Assembly (NCBI GenBank): GCA_910580225.1
Contig: CAJTXE010000001.1
Span: 100,784-164,783 of the forward strand
DNA: 64,000 nt
From: an uncultured Acetatifactor sp.
GTDB lineage: Bacteria > Bacillota > Clostridia > Lachnospirales > Lachnospiraceae
Reading direction: 5' to 3'
Shown here: one piece after another, positions 33,526-42,515 of the stretch
How the letters are laid out: each line of letters begins with the position of its first letter
Numbering within the stretch: position 1 is the stretch's first letter
The notes under the pieces: model-generated
What the model was told of the DNA's origin: nothing
Database searches by the model: none
Seen by the model: the letters and a program-made list of their open reading frames with translations, nothing else
Program-made: the position numbers and the translations under genes

Positions 33526-33602
33526 AGGTTTACCTTTCTGTTTTGCCCTGATTTTTCAGAGAAACGATATCTGTGAGAGATACGGACGGTTGTCTCTTGA
33601 TA

Positions 33603-33612
33603 TGTATATACA
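33603..33612. promoter_or_regulatory. HutC/GntR-type operator TGTATATACA
   Basis: A perfect 10-bp palindrome overlapping the -10 of the manA promoter. HutC-family regulators such as TreR recognise closely similar TTGTATATACAA sites. A related TGTATTTACA overlaps the fucosidase promoter (35672-35681). The regulator at 33796 is the likely ligand. Confidence 0.6.
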
Positions 33613-33638
33613 ATACGTTATTTATTAGATAATGTCAA
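33610..33638 (-). promoter_or_regulatory. Promoter of manA
   Basis: On the minus strand TTGACA (33633-33638) and TATTGT (33610-33615) are separated by 17 bases. Confidence 0.7.
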
Positions 33639-33727
33639 TACATAAAACGAAACATCTTAACAAGGTATTTTAAAACAGAACATCAGATGAAAAAAGGAAG
33701 AAAACAGGGGATTTTTGCAGCAAACTA

Positions 33728-33736
33728 TGTTACAAT
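33728..33736 (+). promoter_or_regulatory. Extended -10 promoter of the HutC regulator gene
   Basis: TGTTACAAT (TG-N-TACAAT) lies 60 bases before ATG 33796. The surrounding 45 bases closely resemble the region around the same element at 35778-35786 in front of the GH29 gene. Confidence 0.5.
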
Positions 33737-33795
33737 GAGAGCGTAATGCGTAAAGAGAAGCAATGGAACCGAAATTCATACAGGGAGGCAGGACT

Positions 33796-34515
33796 ATGCA
33801 GGCACGTTATGTTCAGATAGCAGAGCAGATCCGGGGACAGATTGCCAGTGGCGAATATCCGATAGGTGGTAAGATACCCACGGAGAACGAATTAGCGGAT
33901 GCCCTGGGAGTCAGCCGTCCCACGGTAAGGCAGGCTCTGGACCTGCTCTCCAGAGAGGGGCGCCTGGTGCGGGTGAAGGGCAGCGGCACTTTTGTGTCAC
34001 AACCCAAACTGGTTCATGAATCCACCAGCTTTGTTACAGGCTACCGGGAGGAAAGCAGGAAGAAAAACCGTATTCTGAGGACGAAGGTAGTCTGTCTGCA
34101 GACAGAAAGGGCAGGGGAGAAGGTTGGAGATGCGCTGCGGATCAGTGCGGCTGAGATCGTTACCAAACTGGTGAGGATACGGAATCTGGAAAATCTGTAT
34201 GCCAATGCGCCGGTGGTGTATACCACGCTGTATGTCCCGCTGAGGCTTTTTCCGGAGATGCCCGATATGGATTTTACGGATGTTTCTTTTTATGAAGCAC
34301 TGGACAGCCGGGGGCAGTCGGTGGTTCATGCTTCCCGGCGGCTGGAGATTGTCATGCCTCCGGCGGAGGTGGCGGCAGGTTTGGGAGTCACCATGTTTGA
34401 ACCCACGGCTTTTATTACCTCCCGGGGATATACGCAGGCAGGTCAGGCCATCGAGTATACGGAGAGTTATTATCCGGCCAGCCGGAGCAGTTTTCAGATT
34501 GAGATCAACAGATAA
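33796..34515 (+). CDS. GntR/HutC-family transcriptional regulator
   Basis: A 239-residue regulator. The N-terminal winged helix is typical (YVQIAEQIRGQIASGEYPIGGKIPTENELADALGVSRPTVRQALDLLSREGRLVRVKGSGTFV), followed by a UTRA effector domain to the C-terminus (FYEALDSRGQSVVHASRRLEI...YTESYYPASRSSFQIEI). ATG 33796 is chosen behind AGGGAGG rather than ATG 33763. It lies between manA (divergent) and the oxidoreductase/fucosidase genes, and HutC-type palindromes overlap both flanking promoters. It is likely the local repressor responding to a sugar phosphate; the ligand is inferred. Confidence 0.92.
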   Translation: MQARYVQIAEQIRGQIASGEYPIGGKIPTENELADALGVSRPTVRQALDLLSREGRLVRVKGSGTFVSQPKLVHESTSFVTGYREESRKKNRILRTKVVCLQTERAGEKVGDALRISAAEIVTKLVRIRNLENLYANAPVVYTTLYVPLRLFPEMPDMDFTDVSFYEALDSRGQSVVHASRRLEIVMPPAEVAAGLGVTMFEPTAFITSRGYTQAGQAIEYTESYYPASRSSFQIEINR

Positions 34516-34605
34516 CAGAGAGGACGGCGGCGGAGGGAGCTTCACCGGAAACGTGTTGCATAGGGTACGGGAACGGCAGCAAAGAGACAAAACAGGAGGA
34601 GACAT

Positions 34606-35550
34606 ATGTTGAAAGTAGGAATGGCGGGAATCGGCGGCATCAGCGGCGCGCATATTCCTGTATGGGAAAGCATGGAAGAGACAGAGCTTGTGGCATTGTG
34701 TGATATCAGAACAGAGCGTCTGGAACCGTATTCAGGAAAGCACCTGTATACGGATTTTGAAGAAATGCTGGACGCAGAGCAGCTGGATATTCTGGATATC
34801 TGCCTGCCCACTTATCTTCATGCGGAGTATGCAATTCGTGCAATGGAGCGGGGAATTCATGTGATCTGTGAGAAACCCATCTCCCTGAAGGCAGAGGATG
34901 TGGAGCGGGTCTATGATACTGCCCGCAGGAACAAGGTGAAGTTTATGGTAGCTCATGTACTGCGTTTCTGGCCGGAATATATGCTGCTGAAGGAGCTCTG
35001 TGATTCGGGGAAATACGGAAAACTGCTGTCCGGTTCCATGAGCCGCCTGGGGGGCATTCCCAAATGGAGCTGGGATAATTGGATGGCGGATGAAAAGAGA
35101 AGCGGACTGGTGCCCTATGACCTTCATATCCATGATCTGGATTTTCTGGTGTATGCCTTCGGAGCACCCAAGAGTACGCAGCTTCATCGGGCAAAGCGTC
35201 CCGAACAAGACTATATGAATGTAGTGTATGAATATCCGGACTGTTTCATCTCCACAGAGGCGTCCTGGTACGCGGCGCCCTATCCTTTTACAGCCAGTTT
35301 TCGGTTCCAGTTTGAGAAGGCTATTCTTGCCTATGAAAGGGAGCAATGCATATTGTATGAGGAAGACGGAAAGGTTACAGACCTTACGGAGGCGGCAGAG
35401 GGAGACACAGGCGGGATCAACCTGCCAAAGAGTGATGCGTATGCCAATGAAATCCGTTATTTTACAGGGTGTGTGCTGGAAGACCGTTTTCCGGAGCGTG
35501 TGAAGCCGGAGGAACTGGAAGCGGTTATCCGGATTTTAAATGCTCTGTAG
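34606..35550 (+). CDS. Gfo/Idh/MocA-family oxidoreductase
   Basis: A 314-residue NAD(P)-dependent enzyme. The Rossmann motif is GIGGISGAH at the N-terminus, the EKP catalytic motif is HVICEKPISL (Lys), and the downstream DLHIHDLDFL histidine pair lies where the substrate site is expected. The start follows AGGAGGAG, 90 bases after the HutC gene, suggesting one transcript. It is a little shorter than the usual 330-390 residues. Family members oxidise or epimerise hydroxyls of sugars, inositols or amino sugars. With fucosidases downstream, oxidation of a released sugar is plausible. Confidence 0.9.
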   Translation: MLKVGMAGIGGISGAHIPVWESMEETELVALCDIRTERLEPYSGKHLYTDFEEMLDAEQLDILDICLPTYLHAEYAIRAMERGIHVICEKPISLKAEDVERVYDTARRNKVKFMVAHVLRFWPEYMLLKELCDSGKYGKLLSGSMSRLGGIPKWSWDNWMADEKRSGLVPYDLHIHDLDFLVYAFGAPKSTQLHRAKRPEQDYMNVVYEYPDCFISTEASWYAAPYPFTASFRFQFEKAILAYEREQCILYEEDGKVTDLTEAAEGDTGGINLPKSDAYANEIRYFTGCVLEDRFPERVKPEELEAVIRILNAL

Positions 35551-35671
35551 GGGGAAGAAATAGAATCGGCGGCCGTTTTCAGAGGTTTGCTGGATCCGGC
35601 AGGCATTTCAGGTTCTTAAAGGCAACGGTGTCGTTGACGAAATGTAAATTCATAAATAAAATATAGAAATA

Positions 35672-35681
35672 TGTATTTACA
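35672..35681. promoter_or_regulatory. HutC-type operator TGTATTTACA
   Basis: It keeps the TGTA/TACA half-sites of the manA operator (33603-33612) and contains the -35 element of the promoter at 35676, so binding would repress. Confidence 0.55.
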
Positions 35682-35704
35682 TTATAAAGGCCGGATGATA
35701 TAAT
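35676..35704 (+). promoter_or_regulatory. Promoter upstream of the GH29 gene
   Basis: TTTACA (35676-35681), 17 bases, TATAAT (35699-35704). This is near-consensus, with a leader of about 200 bases. Confidence 0.65.
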
Positions 35705-35777
35705 GAGCCCAATGTAAGCGAACGGCCAGTCTGAATTGTAAAAGAGGAAAAAAGCGGGAGACTTTTCCGGAAGCTTA

Positions 35778-35786
35778 TGTTACAAT
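35778..35786 (+). promoter_or_regulatory. Second, extended -10 promoter element before GH29
   Basis: TGTTACAAT, as at 33728-33736, in a 45-base context about 70% identical to that site. The -35 match is poor. Confidence 0.4.
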
Positions 35787-35910
35787 GGGGATGGTTCGGG
35801 AGGCAGCCAGATTGCCGCAGAGCACGCAATGGACGGAAGCGGCGGTGAGATTACGGCCCAATAGAATAGAAAGCAGACTTTCTATGATTTGTGAACAGGA
35901 GGAAATCAAT

Positions 35911-37200
35911 ATGATGCAAGAGTGGTTCAGAAAAGCGAAACTGGGTATTTTTATCCATTGGGGCATTTATGCCGTGGGGGACGTGTCAGAGTCATGGTCC
36001 TTCCACAACGGCGCCATTTCCTATGAGGATTACATGAAGCAGTGCGACGGTTTCACAGCGTCAAAATTTGACGCGGCGGCATGGGCGGATCTGTTTAAAC
36101 GCGCAGGTGCCCAGTATGTGGTATTGACCTCAAAGCACCATGACGGTGTGGCGTTATTTGATACCCAGTATTCCGATTTGAGCGTGGTGAAAAAGACTCC
36201 GGCTAAACGGGATCTCATAAAGGAATATACGGCGGCAGTCAGAGATGCCGGCATGAAGGTAGGAATCTATTTCTCTCTGATTGACTGGTCCGATCCCCGT
36301 TACAGGACGGTTTATCCGGAAGGGTCTGATCCTCAGAATCATCTCAAGGACGTGTTTGCTACCCCGGCAGGGGGACCGGAGGATCCGGAGAAATGGCAGG
36401 AGTTCCTGGAGTTCAACAACAACCAGATGAGGGAACTGCTGACCAATTACGGCACCGTGGATTTGTTGTGGTTTGACGGCGACTGGGAGCGCAGTGCCAA
36501 TCAGTGGAAGGCCAGAGAATTCAAGGAGTATCTCCAGTCCCTGAATCCCAATATCATCGTGAACTCCCGTCTCCAGGGGTATGGCGATTACGAGACGCCG
36601 GAGCAGGGCATTCCGCTGATGGGCCCCAAGGGCGTATGGGAATTCTGTACCACCATCAACAGCTCCTGGGGATATCGTCCTTCCGATAACCATTACAAGA
36701 CCAGCCGCCAGGTGATCCGCATGTTCTGCGACTGCCTGACCCTGGGCGGAAAGCTGCTTCTGGATGTGGGTCCCAAGGAAGACGGAACCCTGGATGAGCG
36801 GCAGGTGAAGGTACTGGAAGATCTGGGCCAGTTTATCCGTGACAATGAGGAGGCCATCTATGAGACAGAGAAGGGCTTAAGCTACAATCAGTTTTTGGGA
36901 GGAAGCACTCTTTCTGCAGACAAACAGACCATCTATCTCTTTGTCTATGATAAGCCCTCTGAGTTCCTGTGTGTGAAGGGTGTGAAGACCCGGGTAAAGA
37001 AGGTCAGCGTTCTCCATACCGGGGAGGAGCTTTCCTTCAGCTATACCGGTTCTCTGCCCTGGAGCGGCATTCCCGGAACCCTGTGGATCCGTGCTGACAA
37101 GATGCAGATGCATCCGCTGACCACGGTTTTGAAGGTGGAACTGGAAGGTGAGATTACCTACAATCTGGGACATGGCGAGGTTGTGACCAATAACGACTGA
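35911..37200 (+). CDS. GH29 alpha-L-fucosidase, cytosolic
   Basis: A 429-residue enzyme. GH29 features include FRKAKLGIFIHWGIYAVG, VLTSKHHDGVALFD and the nucleophile Asp189 in DLLWFDGDWE. No signal peptide is present. The start at ATG 35911 is behind AGGAGG. The C-terminal part (about 345-429) is the usual beta-sandwich. The enzyme retains L-fucose stereochemistry and releases terminal fucose from oligosaccharides. It lacks the extra carbohydrate-binding modules of secreted fucosidases, which supports intracellular action after import. A terminator follows at 37265, so the GH95 gene may rely on readthrough or its own promoter. Confidence 0.93.
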   Translation: MMQEWFRKAKLGIFIHWGIYAVGDVSESWSFHNGAISYEDYMKQCDGFTASKFDAAAWADLFKRAGAQYVVLTSKHHDGVALFDTQYSDLSVVKKTPAKRDLIKEYTAAVRDAGMKVGIYFSLIDWSDPRYRTVYPEGSDPQNHLKDVFATPAGGPEDPEKWQEFLEFNNNQMRELLTNYGTVDLLWFDGDWERSANQWKAREFKEYLQSLNPNIIVNSRLQGYGDYETPEQGIPLMGPKGVWEFCTTINSSWGYRPSDNHYKTSRQVIRMFCDCLTLGGKLLLDVGPKEDGTLDERQVKVLEDLGQFIRDNEEAIYETEKGLSYNQFLGGSTLSADKQTIYLFVYDKPSEFLCVKGVKTRVKKVSVLHTGEELSFSYTGSLPWSGIPGTLWIRADKMQMHPLTTVLKVELEGEITYNLGHGEVVTNND

Positions 37201-37264
37201 GTTTACGGAAATCCTGCACTGGAGCAGAGGTAAATAAACAGCTGCTGTTTCATGCAGTGCTAAG

Positions 37265-37295
37265 AAATCTCCATCAGTTTTGGTGGAGATTTTTT
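37265..37295 (+). terminator. Intrinsic terminator after GH29
   Basis: AAATCTCCA (37265-37273) pairs with TGGAGATTT (37284-37292) around a 10-base loop, followed by TTT. The first stem bases also pair with the T-run, as in typical terminators. Confidence 0.8.
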
Positions 37296-37393
37296 GCAGA
37301 CAGGGAAATAAAACAGGGGGCATTGTACCGGAAATGCTTTGGCTTTTCCCGGAGTATGATTTCGAAATGAGAGGATTCGAAACAGGAGGAGAT

Positions 37394-39727
37394 ATGGCGG
37401 AATTAAAACTATGGTATGACAAACCGGCAGAAAAATGGACGGAAGCCCTGCCTATGGGCAATGGGCGCATAGGTGCCATGATATACGGCGGCGCGAAAGA
37501 GGAGAAAATCTGTTTTAATGAAGATACCCTGTGGTCAGGGTATCCCCATGACAAAAATGAGCCGGAACGGTATCCCTATTTTCAAAAGGCACGGGAACTG
37601 GCTATGGAGCAGCGCTATCAGGAGGCGCAGGAGCTGCTGGAACAGCATTTCCTGGGCAGCTACACGGAAAGCTATGCGCTTATGGGGGATCTGTGCCTGG
37701 AAATGGAACACGGGGAGGCTGACGACTACAGGCGGGAACTGAATCTGGAACGCGGGGTACACAGCGTATGCTATCAGGCGGACGGTTGCGGTTATACCAG
37801 GACGGCGTTTGTCTCCTGCCCTGCCCAGGTATTTGTGATGCGCCTGCAGTCGGAGGCAGGGAAAAAGCTGTCCTTCCGGCTTTCATTTACCAGTAAGCTG
37901 CAATGCAGGGTTACTGGTGCGGCGGAAAATGGTGTCCCGGGAAGCTGCAGTCTGGAAGTAGAGGGTCTGTGCCCTTCTCATGCGGATCCTCATTACCTGG
38001 GCAATCCAGATTCCATCGTCTATTCTTCCAAAAAGGAAGAGATGGGAATTCGGTATTTTTCGCTGATTCATGTGGTGACGGACGGGAAGGCGGAGGCGGA
38101 TGAAGAAGGAATCCGGGTGAGGGAGGCGGCAGAAGCCCTTGTGTACGTGGGGGTCAGGAGCAATTTTTCCGGATTTGACATAAGCCCGGAGCTTCAGGGA
38201 AAACCTTACGAAGAACCCTGCAGGGAGGATGTGGCCAGGGCAGCGGAGAAGGGATTCCGGCAGCTGCTTTCAGAGCATACGGAGGATTTCAACAGCTGTT
38301 TCCGCAGAGTGGACTTTTCCCTGGGAGAGGATGAAATGGCACACCTCTCCACCTATGAAAGACTGCGCCGTTTCCGGGATACCGGGGACGACCATTGGCT
38401 GCCGGTGTATCTGTTCCAGTTTGGGCGCTATCTGACCATCTCGGCCTCCCGGCCGGGAAGCCAGGCCATGAACCTTCAGGGGATCTGGAACGAGTCCCTC
38501 CTGCCGCCATGGAGCAGCAATTATACGGTGAACATCAATACGGAGATGAACTACTGGCCGGTCTTTTCCTGTAATCTGGCGGAGATGAACGAGCCTCTGG
38601 TGGATCTGATCCGGGGAATCTGTGTTCAGGGAAAGACAACTGCGGAGCGTTATTATCAGGCTCCCGGATTTGTCTGCCACCACAATACGGACCTGTGGCG
38701 TTCCACCAATCCGGTGGGCGGCAGTGCCAGCTGGGCGTACTGGCCCATGTCCTCAGGGTGGTTGTGCCAGCATTTGTTTACCCAGTATGAATATACGTTA
38801 GACCGTTCTTTTTTGGAGGAGACAGCGTATCCTATTATGAAGGAAGGAGCCCTGTTTTATCTGGCGGTACTGGCGGAGGACGAGCAGGGGAATCTGGCTT
38901 TCATGCCTTCAACTTCCCCGGAAAACTGCTTCCTTTGGGAGGGAAAAAGCACCGCCGTGTCAAGGTCTGCTGCCATGACTATGACCATTATCCGGGAGCT
39001 TTTTGAAAACTGTCTGAAGGCGGGAGAAATTCTGGGGATCCGGGATGCGTTCCAGGAAAGCCTGTCCGGCGCTCTGAACCGGCTGGAACCCCTGAAGATC
39101 GGAGAGGATGGAAGACTTCTGGAATGGAACGAGGAGCTGGAGGAGACGGAACCGGCTCACAGACATCTGTCCCATCTGTATGGGCTGTTTCCCGGGGAGC
39201 TGATTACGCCGGAGGGAACGCCGGAGCTCGCCCGGGCCGCCAGGATGTCCCTGGAAAAGCGGGGTTTTGGAGGTACAGGATGGAGCCTGGGATGGAAGGT
39301 CAATCTCTGGGCCAGGCTGAAGGAGGGGAACAATGCCCTGCGCCTGATCAGGAATCAGCTCCATCTGGCGGAGGAAAACGAGGCGGGTACGCTTCCTAAT
39401 TTCTTCGGAAGTCATCCTCCTTTTCAGATTGACGGGAACTTCGGGGTGACTTCCGGCATTGCGGAAATGCTTCTCCAGAGCCGCAGCGGAAAAATCTTCC
39501 TGCTGCCTGCCCTTCCTGAAGAATGGCGCGAGGGGAGTATAACGGGACTTCGTGCAAAAGGAGACGTGGAAGCGGATATTTTCTGGAAACAGGGTAGGCT
39601 TACCAGGGTAACGCTGAAATTTTCGGCAGATACCGATGTGGTGTTACAATACGGCTCCAACAGTCTTGCGGTGGCCGGGAAGGCCGGAGAAGTCTGGCAG
39701 AAGACTGTGGCTTCCGGGGGATTTTGA
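37394..39727 (+). CDS. GH95 alpha-1,2-L-fucosidase-like enzyme, cytosolic
   Basis: A 777-residue protein of full GH95 length. It shows the N-terminal LWYDKPAEKWTEALPMGNGRIGAMIYGG block, the catalytic-cleft Asn pair in NINTEMNYWP, the general-acid Glu in PSTSPENCF and the Asp-containing QIDGNFGVTSGIAEML motif. GH95 enzymes invert at Fuc-alpha1,2-Gal linkages of host glycans. ATG 37394 follows AGGAGGAG. There is no signal peptide. Together with GH29 it covers alpha-1,2 and alpha-1,3/4/6 fucose. Some GH95 members act on L-galactosides, so the exact sugar should be treated as open. Confidence 0.92.
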   Translation: MAELKLWYDKPAEKWTEALPMGNGRIGAMIYGGAKEEKICFNEDTLWSGYPHDKNEPERYPYFQKARELAMEQRYQEAQELLEQHFLGSYTESYALMGDLCLEMEHGEADDYRRELNLERGVHSVCYQADGCGYTRTAFVSCPAQVFVMRLQSEAGKKLSFRLSFTSKLQCRVTGAAENGVPGSCSLEVEGLCPSHADPHYLGNPDSIVYSSKKEEMGIRYFSLIHVVTDGKAEADEEGIRVREAAEALVYVGVRSNFSGFDISPELQGKPYEEPCREDVARAAEKGFRQLLSEHTEDFNSCFRRVDFSLGEDEMAHLSTYERLRRFRDTGDDHWLPVYLFQFGRYLTISASRPGSQAMNLQGIWNESLLPPWSSNYTVNINTEMNYWPVFSCNLAEMNEPLVDLIRGICVQGKTTAERYYQAPGFVCHHNTDLWRSTNPVGGSASWAYWPMSSGWLCQHLFTQYEYTLDRSFLEETAYPIMKEGALFYLAVLAEDEQGNLAFMPSTSPENCFLWEGKSTAVSRSAAMTMTIIRELFENCLKAGEILGIRDAFQESLSGALNRLEPLKIGEDGRLLEWNEELEETEPAHRHLSHLYGLFPGELITPEGTPELARAARMSLEKRGFGGTGWSLGWKVNLWARLKEGNNALRLIRNQLHLAEENEAGTLPNFFGSHPPFQIDGNFGVTSGIAEMLLQSRSGKIFLLPALPEEWREGSITGLRAKGDVEADIFWKQGRLTRVTLKFSADTDVVLQYGSNSLAVAGKAGEVWQKTVASGGF

Positions 39728-39836
39728 GGTGCAGGGCCCGGACAGCGCAGTCCGGACAATGAGATCTGGGCAGCGCGGCCTGGACAATACCAAAAATGAG
39801 GCGATAAATCAAGATCAGAAAAGGAAAGAAAACACC

Positions 39837-42224
39837 ATGGGAACAAAGATTAAACATGTATACATCATCCACCACTCCCATACGGATATCGGTTATACGG
39901 ATCTGCAGGAGCAGGTGATCTATAATCAGGTACATAATATAAAGAATGTCATCTCCATACTCAAAAAGGCATATGAGGAAAACACTCAGGAGAAAGACTT
40001 TAAATGGAACTGCGAGACTTATCTCTGTGTGGAACGTTTCCTGGAGAGTGCTTCCAAAGAGGAAGAAGCGGATTTTTTTGATCTGGTGAAGAAAGGAAAT
40101 ATCGGGATTTCGGCAACTTACCTAAACGGCACAGATATGACGGATGTTGGTATGTTGGGACACAGGACCGGTGAAATGCAGGCGCTTTTCACCGGAAAGG
40201 GTTTTCCTGTGAAGGTGGCCATGAATGCGGACATCAACGGCATTTCCCTGGGGGCCAGAGATGTGCTGATCAACAACGGTATTGAATTTTTATTTACCAA
40301 TATCCACACCCACCACGGCATGTATCCTCTGTATCAGAATCAGAAGCCCTATTTCTGGGAGAACGAAGGGGGAAAACGGCTCCTGGTGTGGAACGGAGAA
40401 CATTATAACCTGGGCAATTCTTTGGGAATTGTGTTCAGCAAAAATGTCAACTACATGACTGAGAATTATTTTGGGAAAGAAGGGCCTGGGACAGCCCTGG
40501 AGACTCTGCACACCAGACTGCAGAACAGCATTGCGGAATATGAGGGGAGCGGTTACGCATATGACTTCTATATCACCAGTGTCAGCGGTGTGTTCTCTGA
40601 CAATGCTCCCGCCAATCCGGCAATCATTGCCATGGTGAATGCTTTCAATCAGCAGTATGGCGATGAAGTGACTCTTCACATGGTGACGTTACAGGAACTG
40701 TATGATCTGATCAAAGAGAAGGTTGCCGATGCACCGGTATACCGGGGAGCCATCAATGACTGGTGGGGCAACGGCGTAGGCAGTACCCCCTATGCGGTGA
40801 AACATTATAAAGAGGGGCTGCGTCTTTCCCATATATGTGATCGCCTGGAGGAGAAGACAGGGGTGCGCAACGAAGCCCTTGCCCGGGTGGGGGAGGACAA
40901 TGCCCTGCTCTATGCGGAGCATACCTGGGGACATTCGGCCACCATAGGCAGTCCTTATGAGACCATGGTGACCAATTTGGATATCCGCAAGACGGCTTAC
41001 GCCTCCAAGGTTCATGAGGCAGCCGCCATGCGCAGGAGTGAGCAGTACCACCTGTTGGGAGATATCCTGCGGTATTACAACAACGGCGGCGAAGTGAAAG
41101 CGGTCTCCATGAGCGGCAGCAGGGGCGTTTTCCCGGTGGAATTTTATGTGGAAACCCTGGGACTGACAGGTGTGGAAGTAAAAGACAGGAAGACGGGCAG
41201 GGTGCTGACCTCCCAGATGTCTACGCATCCAAGGGGAGTTCTGGTTAGTTTCCTGGCGGAGTTTGAACCTGGGGAGGAGAAAGTATTCCTCTATGAGGAA
41301 CAGCCTGCGCCGGAGCAGAAACTGTATACTCGCACGGCCTGGGTAGGGGCGGAGAGAGTACGGGATATCATCAATGACTATGACACGGAAACCTGTCAGC
41401 TTCCCTACCGCCTGGAGAATGAATGGCTCCGGATTTGCTACCGGGTGGGGGAGGGCATTACTTCCTTTTTCCATAAAAAGGCAGGCATTGAGATGCTGAG
41501 GCCGGGATTGGAAAATATGCTTACACCCATTTATGAAAATACAGAAATTCGTAAAGGTGTTTACAGAGAGCGGGCTGCACTGGGACGGAATATTCGAGGA
41601 CTTCACGGGGCTCAGTACCAGGGAGATTTGCAGGATATTAAGATCCTGGAGCATGGACCTGTATTTGACCGGGTGGAGCTGGTCTTTGAACTGGAGGGAA
41701 CCCGCCACAGCAGCGTGATTCTGAAACTGTATCGGCAGCTGCCCAAGGTGGAATTCACCTATCGGATTGCAAAGACTTTAAGCGAGGATATTGAAAGCGT
41801 CTACCTGCCTCTGTGTCTGAACCTGCCGGGCAGCAGCGTCCATATCCACAATGGCGGTGTGTCCATGCGTCCGGGGGTTGATCAGCTGCCGGGCAGCAAT
41901 ATGGAATATTATATGGCAGATGAGGGACTGCTTTACCAGAGCGGAAACGAAGGCGTCCTGATTAATACTTTGGATACCCCTTTGCTCTATATGGGGGAGA
42001 TGGAGCATCATCCCATTCTCTTGTGCGATAATAAAGAAGAAAATAATCATCGTCCCGTATACAGCTGGATCATGAACAATACCTGGGAGACCAATTTCAA
42101 GATGGATTTATCCGGCTTCGGGGAATTCCGGTATGCTCTGGAAATAAAAGAGGGAAGTCTGGAAGAAAATATGCGGAGGCTGGCTGAAAATGATCTGGGA
42201 ACGGTGAGTTTTATTACAGCCTAG
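39837..42224 (+). CDS. GH38/DUF5054 alpha-mannosidase-like enzyme
   Basis: A 795-residue protein. The N-terminus has the zinc-binding GH38 signature HHSHTDIGYTD (His15, Asp17). A candidate nucleophile Asp lies in MNADINGISLG, and a histidine-containing AEHTWGHSATIG follows near residue 365. The order and size match the DUF5054 group of GH38-like enzymes. The ORF is open to 39636, but ATG 39837 is used behind AAAGGAAAG. No secretion signal is seen. It probably removes alpha-mannose or related sugars from imported glycans, linking the locus to manA. Its linkage specificity is unknown. Confidence 0.85.
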   Translation: MGTKIKHVYIIHHSHTDIGYTDLQEQVIYNQVHNIKNVISILKKAYEENTQEKDFKWNCETYLCVERFLESASKEEEADFFDLVKKGNIGISATYLNGTDMTDVGMLGHRTGEMQALFTGKGFPVKVAMNADINGISLGARDVLINNGIEFLFTNIHTHHGMYPLYQNQKPYFWENEGGKRLLVWNGEHYNLGNSLGIVFSKNVNYMTENYFGKEGPGTALETLHTRLQNSIAEYEGSGYAYDFYITSVSGVFSDNAPANPAIIAMVNAFNQQYGDEVTLHMVTLQELYDLIKEKVADAPVYRGAINDWWGNGVGSTPYAVKHYKEGLRLSHICDRLEEKTGVRNEALARVGEDNALLYAEHTWGHSATIGSPYETMVTNLDIRKTAYASKVHEAAAMRRSEQYHLLGDILRYYNNGGEVKAVSMSGSRGVFPVEFYVETLGLTGVEVKDRKTGRVLTSQMSTHPRGVLVSFLAEFEPGEEKVFLYEEQPAPEQKLYTRTAWVGAERVRDIINDYDTETCQLPYRLENEWLRICYRVGEGITSFFHKKAGIEMLRPGLENMLTPIYENTEIRKGVYRERAALGRNIRGLHGAQYQGDLQDIKILEHGPVFDRVELVFELEGTRHSSVILKLYRQLPKVEFTYRIAKTLSEDIESVYLPLCLNLPGSSVHIHNGGVSMRPGVDQLPGSNMEYYMADEGLLYQSGNEGVLINTLDTPLLYMGEMEHHPILLCDNKEENNHRPVYSWIMNNTWETNFKMDLSGFGEFRYALEIKEGSLEENMRRLAENDLGTVSFITA

Positions 42225-42353
42225 GACTCGACTTTATACACATTTTGTGATAGGATGACGTAAGAAAAGGGCATGCGACCTGCTTCCGCGGAGAGCATGC
42301 CCCAAATGCAGGCCTATATTCTGCACGATATAAGGAAAGGACAAGTAAGTGAA

Positions 42354-42515
42354 ATGAAAAAGGTAATTTTGATTTTAGTGGACGGTTTGGGGCCGGATTT
42401 TGAACCGGGGAAAATCTTTGAACATGCAAATATATGCGACATCGCGCCTACGATTACGACCCTGATGGGGATTGAGGCAGTGGCGGAATGGGAAGGGAAG
42501 AGTCTGCTGTGTTAA
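42354..42515 (+). pseudogene. Collapsed phosphodiesterase/alkaline-phosphatase-superfamily gene (53 codons)
   Basis: The 53-residue product starts MKKVILILVDGLGPDF, the metal-binding N-terminus of nucleotide pyrophosphatase/phosphodiesterase enzymes, and ends ANICDIAPTITTLMGIEAVAEWEGKSLLC, the characteristic C-terminus of the same superfamily (DxAPT..LMGI...EGKSL). The whole catalytic core of several hundred residues is missing between them, with the frame kept. It therefore looks like an in-frame internal deletion. It is directly upstream of, and overlapping, the OPA permease gene. It may survive only as a translation leader for the permease. Confidence 0.55.

Larger units (their letters stand above)
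35551..35910. other. Control region of the fucosidase genes
   Basis: About 360 bases with no gene. It carries a HutC-like operator inside the -35 of a TTTACA/TATAAT promoter (35676-35704) and a second extended -10 element TGTTACAAT at 35778-35786. The sequence from about 35745 is a near-copy of that before the HutC gene. The GH29 frame is open back to 35785, but that ATG overlaps the -10 element. Confidence 0.6.
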
